Shown here in pieces: positions 37,843-52,367 of a DNA stretch of 64,000 bases (its first letter is position 1; every line of letters starts with the position of its first letter). Made by a program: the position numbers and the translations under genes. The DNA is from Druceiella hillmani. Its lineage: Eukaryota > Arthropoda > Insecta > Lepidoptera > Hepialidae. The stretch lies in the NCBI GenBank assembly GCA_039881145.1, contig JAYKKI010000039.1, positions 17,366,001 to 17,430,000 on the forward strand. Reading direction: 5' to 3'. The notes under the pieces are model-generated. The model worked only from the letters and a program-made list of their open reading frames with translations. It did not search any database and was not told the DNA's origin.

Positions 37843-39549
37843 ATTTATCCTGCTAAAATTTTAAATCATAATGCAACAGTAGTAAATTATTTAATTAATG
37901 AAGATTATCCACATTTTATTTTCAGGTAACTCTGTATATAATTTATTCGTGACATACAAGAGATCGTTGTCTTAAAGTACTAGTTTAACTAACAAGCTAT
38001 GTGAAATTAATTTATATCGATATATTTATTATAATTTCATTTGGAAGACATTTTTTTTAATTAGTTATTTTCTATGATTACGTTAAGTTATATTCTTTTA
38101 CGCATGTGTACCGAATTACTATCGAAATGTTCGTTATTTAATACACATGAAGGTGTGATGTATTGTCAAAGGCTCAAATATAAGGTGGTCTTCTTCTTGA
38201 CTCACTGGTGACTTTTATTGATTTGGCGTTGACTCACCTGTCCGTGTGTGTTATTGGAAAGTCAGCTTTGTGACTACAATTTTATGAGTAAATTATTGAA
38301 TTCTCTAATTATTACTTACTTGTTATTATGAAATTGTGCTCTGATTTATATAATTTATTAAACGTTATAAAAAAAAACAAGTTTATTTTCAATCTCAGAC
38401 TTTAATCTTATTTAATTAATTTCAATCAAACATATTAAACATGTAGATAGAATTTTATGAGTAAGTAATAGAATTAATTTTTTATTATTTACTTTTTGTT
38501 ACGAAATCATGATTTATATAATTTTTTAAAATCAAAATTATATAAATCATAATTCAGAATGATTTATATAATTCTGAATTATGATTTATATAATTTATTC
38601 AATGCCTGTTGTTATAAAAACAATCAAGTATATTTTCAGTTGGAACCTTCGATCCATGTTTTTGAGAAGCGAAGCTTTTGATCTTTATTATCTTATTTAA
38701 TTAATTTCAACCAAACATGTTAAACATGGCAGTTGTAAATAAGTAGGTATGTGATTTTGAAATGTCTTTGGTGTTACCAAAAATGTCTTATCTGTCCCTA
38801 CTTTGATAGTTAGATTTTTGCTCATTACTTCGTCATTTTACCGATTTTCCTCCTTTTTTCACAAACATTAATACCAATAAGATCAAAACCATAACATGTC
38901 CCAATACTTTGTTTTTTTTTGTCTAATCTAAAAATATTATCATGTCACGATACTTTTTTTTATTTAGTCTACTCTTAATAATAAAAAAAAATTCATAATG
39001 ATCAATTCATCATAAATATTCATAATGATCAATTCAATCAATAGATCAAAAATGTTTGATACTTTTGCAACAGTATAATACAATAAAAATTAAAAAATGC
39101 ATTAATAATCATCTTCAAATTTCACTATTGCAACCTCTTCAGAATCTCAGTAAAATAATTGATTGACCCATATGCATCACAATAATACAATATTAACAAT
39201 TCATCATCAACAGACTGTCTCTATCAACTACTGTTACATAGGTATCATTAGAAGTAATGTCCATAAATGCTCAAACCATCTTTGCGGTTTGTTAACAACA
39301 CATTGTGATACCCTATAAGTCTCCTTAACCGTAGCCAAAAATTAAGAAAAACCACGCCATGCAGTCAAATCTAAAACAGACGTACAACGTAACATGCCAC
39401 TTAAAGAAAGCTAAGCTTTCATCTTCCCTACATAGACAAATTGAGCCATGTTCTGACATAGACAAACTGAATCACCTTAAATAAAAAAGGAAAATATATT
39501 TGTGATCGAAAACATTTTTCTTTTATATTGGAAAGGTTTAATAAGACTG
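37843..39549. other. Spacer B-C; no gene seen
   Basis: AT-rich spacer. An imperfect palindrome at about 38508-38600 is built of repeated 'atgatttatataatt' units. 'ttaatttcaatcaaacat' and 'tttcaaccaaacatgttaaacatg' at 38,420 and 38,708 show a local ~290-bp direct duplication. No coding evidence. Confidence 0.4.
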
Positions 39550-39715
39550 TGTTGAGGGAAGTTATACAGAGAAAGTAACATTGAGCAGAACTGCTGTAAA
39601 TGTAACAGTCGTTGCATGATTCTATAGATGAAGAAACCATTATTATACATGTTTAATGATGAAGCGTAAAATGTGATTATGTTATCTCTATAAAAGTTCC
39701 CAAGAAATATATTAT
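39550..39715 (+). repeat. Repeat unit upstream of copy C, 2 of 3
   Basis: Matches 39885-40015 through 'aacattgagcagaactg', 'gtgacagtcgttgcatgat'-like sequence, 'gatgaagaaaccattat', 'gatgaagcgtaaaatgtgat' and 'tctataaaagtt'. Confidence 0.6.
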
Positions 39716-39859
39716 TTGAGTAAATTATAAATATATTTTAATCTCGTGAGGTATACTCGGTCCACAGAGTCAGTTCAAGTGATTAATCTATGAAAATAGC
39801 TAGAACATGCTTTTTAAACCAATAATAGATTCATAAGTAATATTTAACAAATGTATATT

Positions 39860-40500
39860 TTAGTGTTCCGTACCTCTAAAAGGAAACATTGAACATAGCT
39901 ACAGTGAAAGTGACAGTCATTGTATGATGCAATACATGATGAAATCATTATGAAAGATGTTAAATTATGAAGCGTAAAGTGTAATTATGTCATCTCAACA
40001 AAAGTTTCTAACAAATAATTGAACTCTCACATGTCTATCTGTCTCTACCACGTAAAAACTTAAAACTTGGCAGAGTAATACATCTTATTAACCCATTTAT
40101 TTTGCACTTGCTAAAGTTTTATAAATAATCCTATAAAAATAAAGCACCCAGAAATTTTTTTTAGTTTTATACATCAAGAAGGACCTCATTTAAACAAGCT
40201 TCTTATGAGAAAAACAGATTAAAAAGATATCTAAAAAATATGCAAAGAGAGCATACTAAGACATATAAAAAATATGAAAATAGAGCATATTTCGACAGCT
40301 GTACATGAAAAAAGAATTGGTAAAGTCTGAATAAAAGATTACAAGAAAACTGTACCAGGTTAGTAAGCAACATATTTACATTGTGAAACATTAATGTTTT
40401 AAATAGTTTAATAGATATACTGTGTACCCTTAAATGTTTATGAATTCGAAAATGGATAAAGAACCCTCATAGTGCGAGTTTTACTCGCACTTGACTGGTT
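39860..40500 (+). repeat. Lepidopteran-type interspersed repeat with repeat unit 3 of 3
   Basis: Starts 'gtgttccgtacctctaaaag' and ends 'tagtgcgagttttactcgca' then cttgactggttta. These are the known start and end phrases of an interspersed repeat that also occurs at 55775-56310. Its first part (39885-40015) holds the third copy of the local repeat unit seen at 37315 and 39550. Non-coding. Confidence 0.55.
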
Positions 40501-40654
40501 TATTATCAACAATTTATAATAATAACCTAACTTGAAAAAAGAACAAACTAATTACATTAAGTATATTACATAAGGAACATTGATTAAGAAACCATGTCAT
40601 TTACATTAAGGTAAAATTTTAATAAAACATAAAACAGTTTTTATTGTGTGTAAA

Positions 40655-40825
40655 CAAAATGGCTTGATAAATTTTTTATCATGCGTTCTGTGACAACAAA
40701 CTTTATCTTATTTTTCTTATCTAACTATTATGAATATTTAAAAGCTCAGTCAAGTTTTTGCCCTCCTGCTGAACTGTTACATTTACACATTTCCCCTCTT
40801 GTAACATTTAAGCATTTTGTTCAGG
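40655..40825 (+). promoter_or_regulatory. Promoter and 5'UTR of copy C
   Basis: Conserved with copies B and D: ggcttgataa, TTTATCATG, TTATCT (40703-40708 and 40717-40722), initiator-like TCAGTCAAG (40746), CCTCCTGCTGAACTGTTAC and 'gtaacatttaagcattttgtt' before the ATG. The predicted 5'UTR from TCAGT is 80 nt. No TATA box seen. Confidence 0.5.
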
Positions 40826-43800
40826 ATGGTGGATAAAAATAAAAAAGTGTTAGTGACAACTAATGATTTCCCTGAGTGTGGCCTTCAGATGCTCCGTGAC
40901 AGGTATGTATTAATTAAATATTACACAGTCACATTTATTCTTAATTCTTTAGACTTCAGTTTTAAATAAGTGTTTATATAATAATATTTCACAAATTATA
41001 TCAGTTATTTACACCTTCTTATAATCTGTGCCTGTCTACATCAAAAAACATTGTCTCCTCTCAGGTGGAAAATTTATTTTTTGAGAAACTAAAAAATATA
41101 TTATTGAAAGTTTAATTCTGTGGGTTTTAATGAAAATTTCTGCTAGGCCAAAATTTAGAACTTTTTCAAAAGTTTTGTTAGTCAATAATTTTTGAAAGTT
41201 ACACTAACATATTACAGTATATCACAACTTAAGTTATCCCCTACATGACTGCGTGTAAGCTGTCTCCCTACGTGACTGCCGGCAGTATGCAACATATAAA
41301 TTAGTTTGGAACTTGAATAAGCATGTATGGACATACTTCGTATACACACAGTGTATTCGCATGTCTTACATACAACATCATGCAAATAATTAATAAGTAA
41401 TTAATAGTTGCGCCATTATTTTGTTTCTTCAAAAATTACTTAATACATACATATCCAATTATTTGACAAGGGTTTTCTAGGAAAAGTTATTGCATATAAT
41501 TGATAAAAAATATAACCAGTTTAAATTCATATAAATACATACTTCGATTTAAGTCATTTTCAAGTTACAGCATGATTTATGGCTACACTTGTTACGTAAG
41601 TCCGGAGTATTATTGCATTAATTTTGATTTCAATGAAAAACAAACTCATTTTTGCACAAATACTTGTTTGGTTCATGTGTAGTGTCTTATAAGTAGAAAT
41701 CCTGCTATGATGATACCTCTATAACAACATTTCACCAATACAGACTAAAAAATATGGAAGAAATACTTTTATACAGGAAATAAAAAAGGAATGATAAATG
41801 TTATGTAATATATAATAATAACACCTTTAGAATTAGAATGCACATTAATATCTAAAGTTTCAATTATTATAAAAGGTAGGAATTCTTCACACGACCCTAA
41901 AAGATATTTGCAATTATATTTCTAGTTTTAGATTCAAGATGATTTAGTAATCTCCGACATGGAAAACAAATTTGTCTTCATAAAAACTGTGGAAGTTTTC
42001 TGAATACAATCCCAGTCAATCTACTTCTACCTACATGGTAGAAGAAAAAATTTATCTGTGCTTATTGACAATTTCTATCGATTCAAAAAAAGCCCGCTGA
42101 CTACTATAAATATATACTAAGGAATAACAATTTTAATTTGTATCCATAAATAAATCACTAAATTTTTGTGAAATCACAAATAATATAGAAATATTTCTTT
42201 GCCATGTAAGAGTTGTAATCAAATATGAATCTTCAATTGTATAAAAATAAGATAGTTTGTTTAAACTAAAACAATATGCCTTCTACTTTTCAATGTACTA
42301 TTTTACTTAAGGTTTTCAAAGATTAGGTGAAGTATATTTACAAATTTATTTATAATATCTCTATTCTGTAAAATTAGAGAAATTTAAAATGTAAATGTAT
42401 ATTTAAAGGTATCAACTTAACCACTCTGTTAGGACTGACTTAGGAATCTATAGTATGTGACTATTTAAAACGAGCGTGAATTTAATACATCACAAATCAA
42501 TAAAATACTTCAAATAGAACATGCTGTGTCCTTAGTTCCATTCTCGTGAAAATCTCATTTCATCATTTGTGAAACTCAATTGATTAATAAACTACTTACT
42601 TTTTGAAAAGATAAAAATATTATCTGTGACTATAACCATATTATCTACATCCATGTCGTCGCTGTGGAGTGTTGAGTTGATCATAAGGAATACAACCTTT
42701 GATGGTGGGGACATAAAAGAGACCCAGTTTTAGTTCCCTGCCGCTTGTTGAGCGGTACTGGACTGGTGTTCTGGTTCTCTGTAAGAAATTGCTCTCATAA
42801 CAATAAGTCTGTCATATGTATCAATTAGGTACATTAAAGTACATAAATAAATAAGTAATAAATATAACCATGTCCAAAACAAAATTGAAAAGTTTCATGC
42901 AAGAAATACAAAAAATGCTATTCAAATTAAGCCTTGACTTTAACAATGTTACATCCTTATCAGAAAATGAATATTGTAATGGGTGTGACCTGGAATGATT
43001 TCGACAATGTAGCTAATTACATAAAAGTGGAATTCCTCAAGCTCTTGTTAAAAAAATTCATATAATGTTTGTAAAACAAATATAACTTACAACATTTTCT
43101 ATTTTGGTGTTTTTAAAAAAAAATAATTACTTTTGACGAACAAAATATTTCTTATTTTCAAAATTTTCTGAAAAATAATTACATTTAATGGTTTTATTAT
43201 CACATACAGAATTTCCATCTAAAAACACTTAAGAAAAATTCTAAAATTATTAGAATTCAGTTTAACCAACTTTTCAGCGAAATAATACTTGCATTGCTCA
43301 ATATTCATAGCCGATTAAAGTGTTATCGTTCCACTTTAATGACGTCATACAACTGCAGGATACTTGACCATTGCGTTAAGGTTGAAATATTGAAAGGAAT
43401 AAGAGACAAAGAACATTATTGATTATAATAGACTTATTTTATATTCAGGAACCCATAGAAGCCTGATTGCTATACCAAGTTAACCAACCTATGTATATTA
43501 GGAAAGCAACAATTGTTTATTGCAATGGAGAATGTAAAGCACGCAGTAACAAAGACCACTCCTTAAATCCATGATTTTTGTAAGTCGAACAGCATAGACC
43601 TGAGAAATCTTAGAATTGTAGTACGCAAATGGAGGCAATAGTGATGAGTCTATTTTAAATTATATATCAGTCTATTATAAATTACTATAGTTTCCGCATC
43701 ATGCAATATTCGAAACTTGGTTACGATAAAAGATGGTTTAATGGTTGTAAGAGGTTTCTGCAAAGGTCTGGAGCTTCTTGAGCATTTGGGATTAACTACA

Positions 43801-46800
43801 AAAATGCTTCATTTTTTACGAGATAAAAATCAACAAACTTCTGAAGGTGCTAGCTAGTAGAAATTAATTTTGGTTTACTAACAAGATGGAAAGCATCAGG
43901 ACAAATTATGGCCAACACAAATGCTATGGATTGATGATTTTTTATGTTCAGGAACTCATAGAAGCTGGATTCCTATACCAAATATATAAAAGGAAAGCAA
44001 CAATCGTTTATTGAAGAACCCATGATTTTCATAAGTGCAACTGGATACATTTGAGAAGTCTTATGAATGTACTACGCAGATGTAGTGAACAATGACGATT
44101 CTATTTTAAATCCTGCTGTAATTTTCGTATCATGCAATATTCTAAACTTGTTTACGATAATAGACGGTTTAATTATAGTTGTAAGAGGTTTTTGCAATTA
44201 TCTGGAGTTTCTTGAGGATTTGGCACTAACCAAAAAAATACTTCATTTTTAGAAGATAAAAACCAACGAACTGCTACAATACCCTGTAATAAAATGTTAT
44301 GTCTTAAACTGAGCATTGAAAGTAAGATCAAACTATAAAAATTTTATTTACTAACTGATAATATTTATCAAAACTTTATCTATTTGTTTTGTCTCTAATA
44401 TTTCACCATAATGATAATTACGCATTTAGAGTCATGGCAATCTTGATAAGTTAAAATATATTTTTATCACCTCTGAGAGATGGTATTATAATTGTAAGTT
44501 GGCAACTAATAAACTGGCCATCTCTATTTATCAGTCTTAATGCAAACTTAACATTAATTTATTTTTAGTATTTAATTTTTCTTTATTACATATAGGGGTG
44601 CCCTGCATGACAATTATAAGAAAAACAAAAACTTCTTTCTTCTATTTTTAAGAACCAATACATTATTGTGTCACAGGAGAATGCTCCTTCACCCATCAAT
44701 GTGTTCACCCATCAACGCTTTCCGCTCTAAATGAAATTCATGACGCAATAGCACTCTAACTTTTCTTTGTGAAATTTCCATATTTTGTCTATGTTTTAAC
44801 ACACTTTCATCAGGTCAACCTGTATCTAATTAGCTAACAATGTAACGGTCTTACAATAAAAAGTCTTGAAACTTGGCAGTTGTGTGTAGTTCTGACGATA
44901 ACACAATAAAAGGGTACCATTGGACTGATGTAATGAAATAAAACCAGAAGTCAGATCGAAGAACTGAATTGTTCCAAACTGACCGGGAAAACTCCTTGTA
45001 ATACTAATGCATTTGCAGAGAGGAGAGGACATGCGCTCAGTCGCTCACAGATACAGAATCATGAAGAGGCCCCTCAGCCTAATCAACTATGCTGTTGTGC
45101 TAATTTGAATTATGTGAAAGTATTTTTAATAGTCGTAAAATTTTGTAAAAGTAGTTCTAAATATAAAATAAAGCAAGTTCAAAGCCATATATTGAAAAAA
45201 TTACAATAAATTAATGATTTAAAAAACTAAAAAAACACACTTTTATAAATGTTGCACTAAAAAACAAAAAATAATTATTGAGCCTGATTTCTCTGTCTGT
45301 TCCGTAAAGATTTTAGTGTGAGCCGTGTTTGCTATTGAGTATAATATTTAAATGTAAAAACGTGAGATGTTTTTTCTCAAAAAGAAATTATTTTGCTTCT
45401 CAAATTAATATCATATGAATGTAAATACTCAACATTACAGTTAGATTTCAGGAAAAAGAGCCTCAAGCTTTTACACTCATATCAGAGATGTGTGAATCGC
45501 AAATGATCGAATCAGTTATAATCATTCGTTTTGTCAAAACGAATGATTCGATCTTTGTAATGTAACTGATCAAATTATATTAACTTTCGTTCGTATGAAT
45601 AATGAATGAATATATAGTTTGATAATTATTTTTTAATTTTTAATGCAGTATTTATAAGTGTGTTTTTTTCAGTTTTTTTAATTATTAATTTATTACTAGC
45701 CAAAGGTTGCTAGCTGCATAAAAGATCGAATTCCACCCCCTTTATAAATCGTATCAGAAATATTTGAGAAGTTTCTATGACATTCCAGAAACCTATGAAA
45801 AACTTGTCAGGTTTATTCTTTACTAAATTAATGTTTCATAGCACATAGACAATTTGCATAACAAAATGGCTGTAACTTTTTTGTTTACTCATTGTTACTC
45901 TTAATTAATTTTTGTGAAGGTCACTAGATAAATTTTGCTTTATGGCATATTTATTAGTGTTTCAAAATAATTTTTATATGCAAAAACCAGTGGTAAAAAA
46001 TTTCTTCTGGGATTTCTGAACATGCTTGTTCCCATGCTGCCAATAACTTGTTAGCTTCCTCGCAAACTTCCGGTCTATCAGCTTGTCTTCGTCTACGGTC
46101 TTAGCTCAATGCGCAGTAGTGCTATCGTGGTGAGAATTCCAACTGTTCGTTCCTGAATTTGAAGGAATGTCTTAAAGTTTCGAAGAACTTTGTGTGAACA
46201 TTCACTTATATTCTAAGACGCTGTCACTATTCGCGGACTATCCAAAACAACTCGTTCTTTTATGCCTCGTCTAGTAAAAAATACAGCTATAATTTTTTTC
46301 TTCGCTGCTTCTACAGGATGACCCGATTTTTGAGCATCACTAACACTGAAATTACTGCGCTTAAATTCGCAATATCACCTATAGACAATTGTTCTACAAG
46401 AACATACGTGAACAGTTCTACATGAACTTTGTGTAAAATCTATATACAAGCACCCTCTGTTTATTGAATCTGCATATTAAAAAACTTATCTAGTGTCTTT
46501 TGTGTATGAACCACCTTTTCATGTATTTGTGTATTCTTAATAAGAGATTGATCCTTTTTGGTAGCCAAATACAGTGTAATCCTAAATATTGGTTCAACTT
46601 GGAAATTTTCATAAAGAAATACGAGACTACGAGTAGTTATAACCAAAAATATCTTCTGATATTAATTCTCTAATTAAGCTAGTAATCTATTTAAACCTCA
46701 TTATTAATGTTATGCACAATGCGTCTTCATGTATGTGTATAGGACTTATATTAAACGTAATGTCTATTCTGCCTGAAATTAATTAATATTGCCCTGGTAA

Positions 46801-48632
46801 TAGTGTCCATAAAACCTTTATCTCTTCAGAAAGACATCATCTGATTAATTTTAAATAAAATGTAAAATTACTCTACAGTAACCGTAATACAAAATACCCA
46901 TATGAAGTATTCATGCCAAGCTAATTATTAGCAAAAACTATTTACACAAAGTTTTTATATTGCTAGCTTGATATTTGTCTTTCAACAATTTTTCTCTTAC
47001 CTTGGCTGCTTCTAACTTGTTACATCACACGATTGAAGAGAATGAAATGTTTTTTAACATATTTCCCACTCAGTGAAAATGCTCGAGCTGAAATTATGAA
47101 CTGAAAAAATTATTCGTAACTGGTTTCACTCAGGAACAATGGTAACAACGCCCAATGAGATATCAGTGACCTTTAATACACTCACTGTAAGTAATTAAAA
47201 AATTAAAGACCAAAGTAATATGGGCTATTCTTGTTTTTAGTTGTATATTACTACAGTCCAAATATTCGGGATATAACGAAAGAGATTCTGAAAACAACCG
47301 GAAGGATGTGGCCAAGTTAATTGAAGGTGTGTCCGCTGTGATTTGGTCAACTATGCGTCCACTTACAGATGAACTTTTAGACATTGCAGGTGAGAAAAGG
47401 AAACAAGACCTTAATAACCTTACTAAATATAACCGATTTAAGCATTATCAAAGTACAAATAAGCGTCTCAAATGGCTTAAAAAACTTAAAAATGCCTCGA
47501 AATGTGAAAGGGGAAAAATTAACTTAGTAACAATATCAACTCATATTGAATATATTTGGCGTTAATTTTGTAGAAATTCATTATTCACAATTAAATGAAA
47601 CTACGTGATGTAGTATTGTTTCTACTTTCTTTAAGTTCTTTACCACGACCTAGGTTTCGTTGTGTTACAACATCTTCAGGTGGGTTATTGGCAAATCTTT
47701 GCCAATATCCCAATATCAACTCATGTTTGAATATCAACTCATGTTTTGTGTCAAGGTCAAATGTTACATTTAGATTTATATTACAGCAAATATTATTAAA
47801 CAAAACATAAAACTATATGCTCAGTAGTAATGAATATTACAATAATTTTATATTTGTAAATTAAACTGTTTTTAGAATTGAATGTACCTATAAAGTGTTT
47901 AAATAAAATATTTTTGAAGTTAAGTTTGACTTGAGGAGCAATGAGATTGAAATTAAGTTAGCTTGTATAATATACATCTCGTCCTATCGTTGGCTCAACT
48001 TAATGTTAAGATGATTACCAACAAAACAACCACATTTTATACAACATTTAGTTGTGCGGTTTACACATCTCTACAGTAATTTTTTCTGTTAAAAGAGTAT
48101 CGTATTTAATAAATTATCATTAATATTATATAATTGCAGGCCCAGAACTCAAAATAGTGGCATGTGCTTCGTCCGGTTATGATCATGCAAATGTAACGGA
48201 GCTTAAGGCACGTGGTATTAAATTATCAAACACTCCTAAGGTATTGAATGCAGCTGTAGCTGATGTGACTGTCGGACTTGTTATCTCTGCATCAAGAAGA
48301 TTCACGGAAGGCGTTCTAAAAGTTAAGGAGTGAGTTTTATTTCTTTAACTGTTGTAAAAGAAAACACATATATTCATATAAAAAAATATATATTTTTCAA
48401 AAATGTTTGTGTGTCCGTTCCTATCTCCATTTGTTTAAGTTTCACGCAAAAATTACTGGATCAATTTGAATGAAACTTTCACTGGAATAATCGTTAGGGT
48501 ATAAATTAAAAATGAGGCTATTTTGTCCCTTTTAAATATTTCTTACGGAACATTCGTACGGACGTAAAAACTGCTTCAATTTGAATTAAACTTTTATTGA
48601 AGAATTCTTTAGCTTATTATTACTAGAGAATA

Positions 48633-48688
<56 letters not shown>

Positions 48689-48695
48689 TTATATA

Positions 48696-48739
<44 letters not shown>

Positions 48740-48748
48740 AATGTATGT

Positions 48749-48798
<50 letters not shown>

Positions 48799-51700
48799 CT
48801 TATGGTTCGCAGCTATGCTAAGTCCACAGTTTGAATTGGTATGACACGAAAATATAAATCCATAAATCGATTCAATAATATCCACGAAATATGTTTGAAT
48901 ACTGGTCTAATATGTTCACATTGTTTACAGTATGCCTAATATGATATATTTTAATGTTGTTTATTCAAAATTTATTGCCAACTTTACACAAGCACATTTT
49001 TAAAAAAAAAATCAGTAGATTATGTCTATGAGTTGCCTCATGTTCATATTAACTTTTGTATTATGGTTGATTGCTACAATCAAATTTTAGAAATATTGAC
49101 AAAGAAATTGGACTTTTTCTAGGATATTTGTATGTGATTGCCAATATAATTAACTATTCAATTATAATTACACCACAATAGTCTTGATTACTGACACACA
49201 TAAATATAACTCGTGAGTTATATGAGAGATCAATATTAATTTAATTAATTTTAATAATGACACTATGTATGAGAAGTAGTAATAATAAAATGATCAATAA
49301 AAGGACACTATAATTTTATTATATTTATGTTGTTTGTGCTTCAAATACTAAAAAATTATGAATTGTCTATACCCCAATGACAAGTGAGATCTGATCAGAC
49401 TTTCTATCTGGTTTTATAGATAAAATATCTACTGTTCTGTGAATAAATAATAATATTACAACAAGCCTTTACCTGTAGCACCACCCGGGGGAATTTTTTT
49501 AAGGCAGTGGGATTTGTCCAGATCCGTGCGACTGTCATAACACCTCTATAAATAATGTTAAACATATATAATAAAATGCACACCAAATATATACAAGTTT
49601 TAAGCTCTTTTGACACTATTTTTATACCAATTTCTATTATTGAATAGAAAGACACCGACTTTTAATGGACGGGAATTATAGTAAAACAATAGCCTTTGTA
49701 TTGATTAGAATCTATATGAAGTAATATAGATAATATTATACCAAGTTCTGTAAAAATATACCCTCCGATTTAGGTGTGATTTAGTAACAAACATTCATAC
49801 ATACTTTTCGTTATTAGTTTTCTGCACAAATGGAGTCAATGTTGCTGCTACACTACTATGCATGCAATTTGGCAGTGATTTGTTGCTTAGTTTCAGAGTT
49901 ATTAGACAAAGGAAGCACTTAAATATATGATACTCGTTAGAATGTATAAATAAAACAAATACAAAGAGTCATAACACAAAGTCTATCAAATTGTTTCATG
50001 CAATTGTATGTATAAGATCCATAGAGCAAACTATCTTCATGTCATCCCTATTTATTGAACAATTAGCATAATCACGAAATCACGATTCCAGATAATTTAT
50101 AGACGAAAAACTCCTCAACAAATTTTTAATAGTTGTTATATTATTACCAATGATACTATTTAACATTTCATATATTTTTAAGAAATTTATTTTTATACCA
50201 ATTTTAACAGAGGAGACTGGAAGGAAGGTTTCCAAGCAGACCTTGGTGTGGATATCAAAGGTAGCATCGTTGGTATTGTGGGTCTGGGTGGCATAGGACA
50301 GGCTATTGTGAAGCGGTTAAAAGGTTTTGAGGTCAAACAGTTTCTTTACACAGGCCGCTCTCAAAAGAAAGAAGGTAAATGTTATAAATATATATATGTA
50401 CTTGTCATGTAAACTTAACCAAACCAAAAATTAAGAGAGAATGTATTATCTGCCTTTGACAGAATATATTGATTTGTTACAGTAGTGAAACAGTCTTAAA
50501 GAAGATTAGAGAGTATGTACATCAGTAAGATTATTTATATATTAATGAAAATCCAAAAGATTTTAGATATTTCTGCAGTTTACGTGGAAATTATTTATTT
50601 ACTTATGTAGAGGAAGTGATTATGGACCTACAATTCTGTATTTATATACTTCCTTCGCCGTATAAAATCTCTATATAATTATTCACCTCTTGTTAAACCT
50701 TTTGTCATGCCCTATTTAGTACATCTAATTATACCCATAAAAATATTTTTAATACAATGATAAATACAATATGTGTATTTTTAAATTATCTTAATTTCTG
50801 AGGAAGATTTTTGCGACTTATATTCAATTATGATTGACATTTAATTACTCTTTTTTTGGTTAAATTGAACTATTTTATTCTAAATAGTAAACTAAATAGG
50901 CAAAGGCAGAGGCTAATTGCTTCACCTGCGAAATAATATCAATAATTTATTTATTGTTCATCATACATGAATTTAAGGCAATATTAATGTATCTACTATC
51001 GGTAAATCATCATCACCAACTTACAACAGACATTAGATTTAGCTTAATTTGACACACTAATTATTATTTTCAATGTTATTCACACCAATGTGATATGGCA
51101 TAATGCTGCTTAAAACAATGCATTGAAAGCCAATGTGACATCAATTGAATATCAAGCACTATAGCTGTTTTAAAGGAATTATTTCATCCATCATATTTGA
51201 CCAACAATTTCAAACAAACAGTAAACAGTATTTTTCATAATATGGGACAAAACTTGATAATTTTTCAAATTAATATTTTAAAAATACAGGTAAAGAATTG
51301 GGCGCAGAATTTGTGTCGTTGGATTATCTGTTGAAGGAGAGTGATTTCGTTATATTGGCCTGCCCTCTGACGTCTGAAACGAAAAACTTAATCAATAAGG
51401 ATACTTTGGCACAAATGAAACGGCAGTCTGTCTTAATTAATATTGCACGTGGAGGTAATCATTATTCACGCTTTTATTCTGTAGCTTATATAATTACATG
51501 GTTACATTAAAATATATTAAAAAAATACGCTTCGAAAAGGGCAACGAATGATTTGTTGCTCGTACGTGTTGGTTAGGTAAAGTCAAAACAATAAATGCCA
51601 TATAAAATACAGTGAAAATGTACTTTATAACTGTTCAAGTTGACGGAGTCACAACGTACCTTTATAAAATAGCTAACCGGCTAATGATTTGCAAAAAATC

Positions 51701-52305
51701 TACATTAAATATATGCTGTGATAAAATGGATTCTGCCCTAAAACATACTCATTTTCAAATTGACAAATATAAATATTAAATTCCATATCTCTAAGCGCAG
51801 CTTTTGTTGTAATTATATTAAGAAGGTGCATAAAAATGCATTGTGATGTAATTATATGTGCACATAGATGTTAAATTTTATTGGCTAGAGAAAGATAACA
51901 ACTGCTTTAAATTAATAAACAGAATTTCAAACTTTTATTTCACAATTTCTTATTACCCCAATGTGATAAACTACATCTGTGACAACAGCTTGCACATTTT
52001 TGTTTCATTACCTGAAAAGGATAGAAACATACTGAAACTATTATCAATCTTTTAGTTTAATTGCTACAAACATACATTAATCTGTAAAACTATATAACGT
52101 GAATTTAAGAGAAAGGTTTACACAACCTGAACTGTCAATTCTGTTTACAAACATTCTCGTTTCAAATATATAAATAAAAAAATTTACATTTTAAAGGAAA
52201 TGAATTACAAGCATATTCTTGTCTGTAAATTGACACATTTTTGTCTCAGAAAAGGTTCTGTCATACCTACGTTTAAAATACGATTGATGAGATCGTTATT
52301 TATAA

Positions 52306-52367
<62 letters not shown>

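Noticed and set aside
47595..47810. Overlapping open frames on both strands (47591-47810)
   Set aside because: They fall within foldback copy 5 and its flank; the palindrome gives frames on both strands.
48586..48885. 99-codon Tyr/Ile-rich open frame
   Set aside because: Translation of a (TA)n tract; the same holds for 13399-13665, 20252-20472 and 52200-52406.
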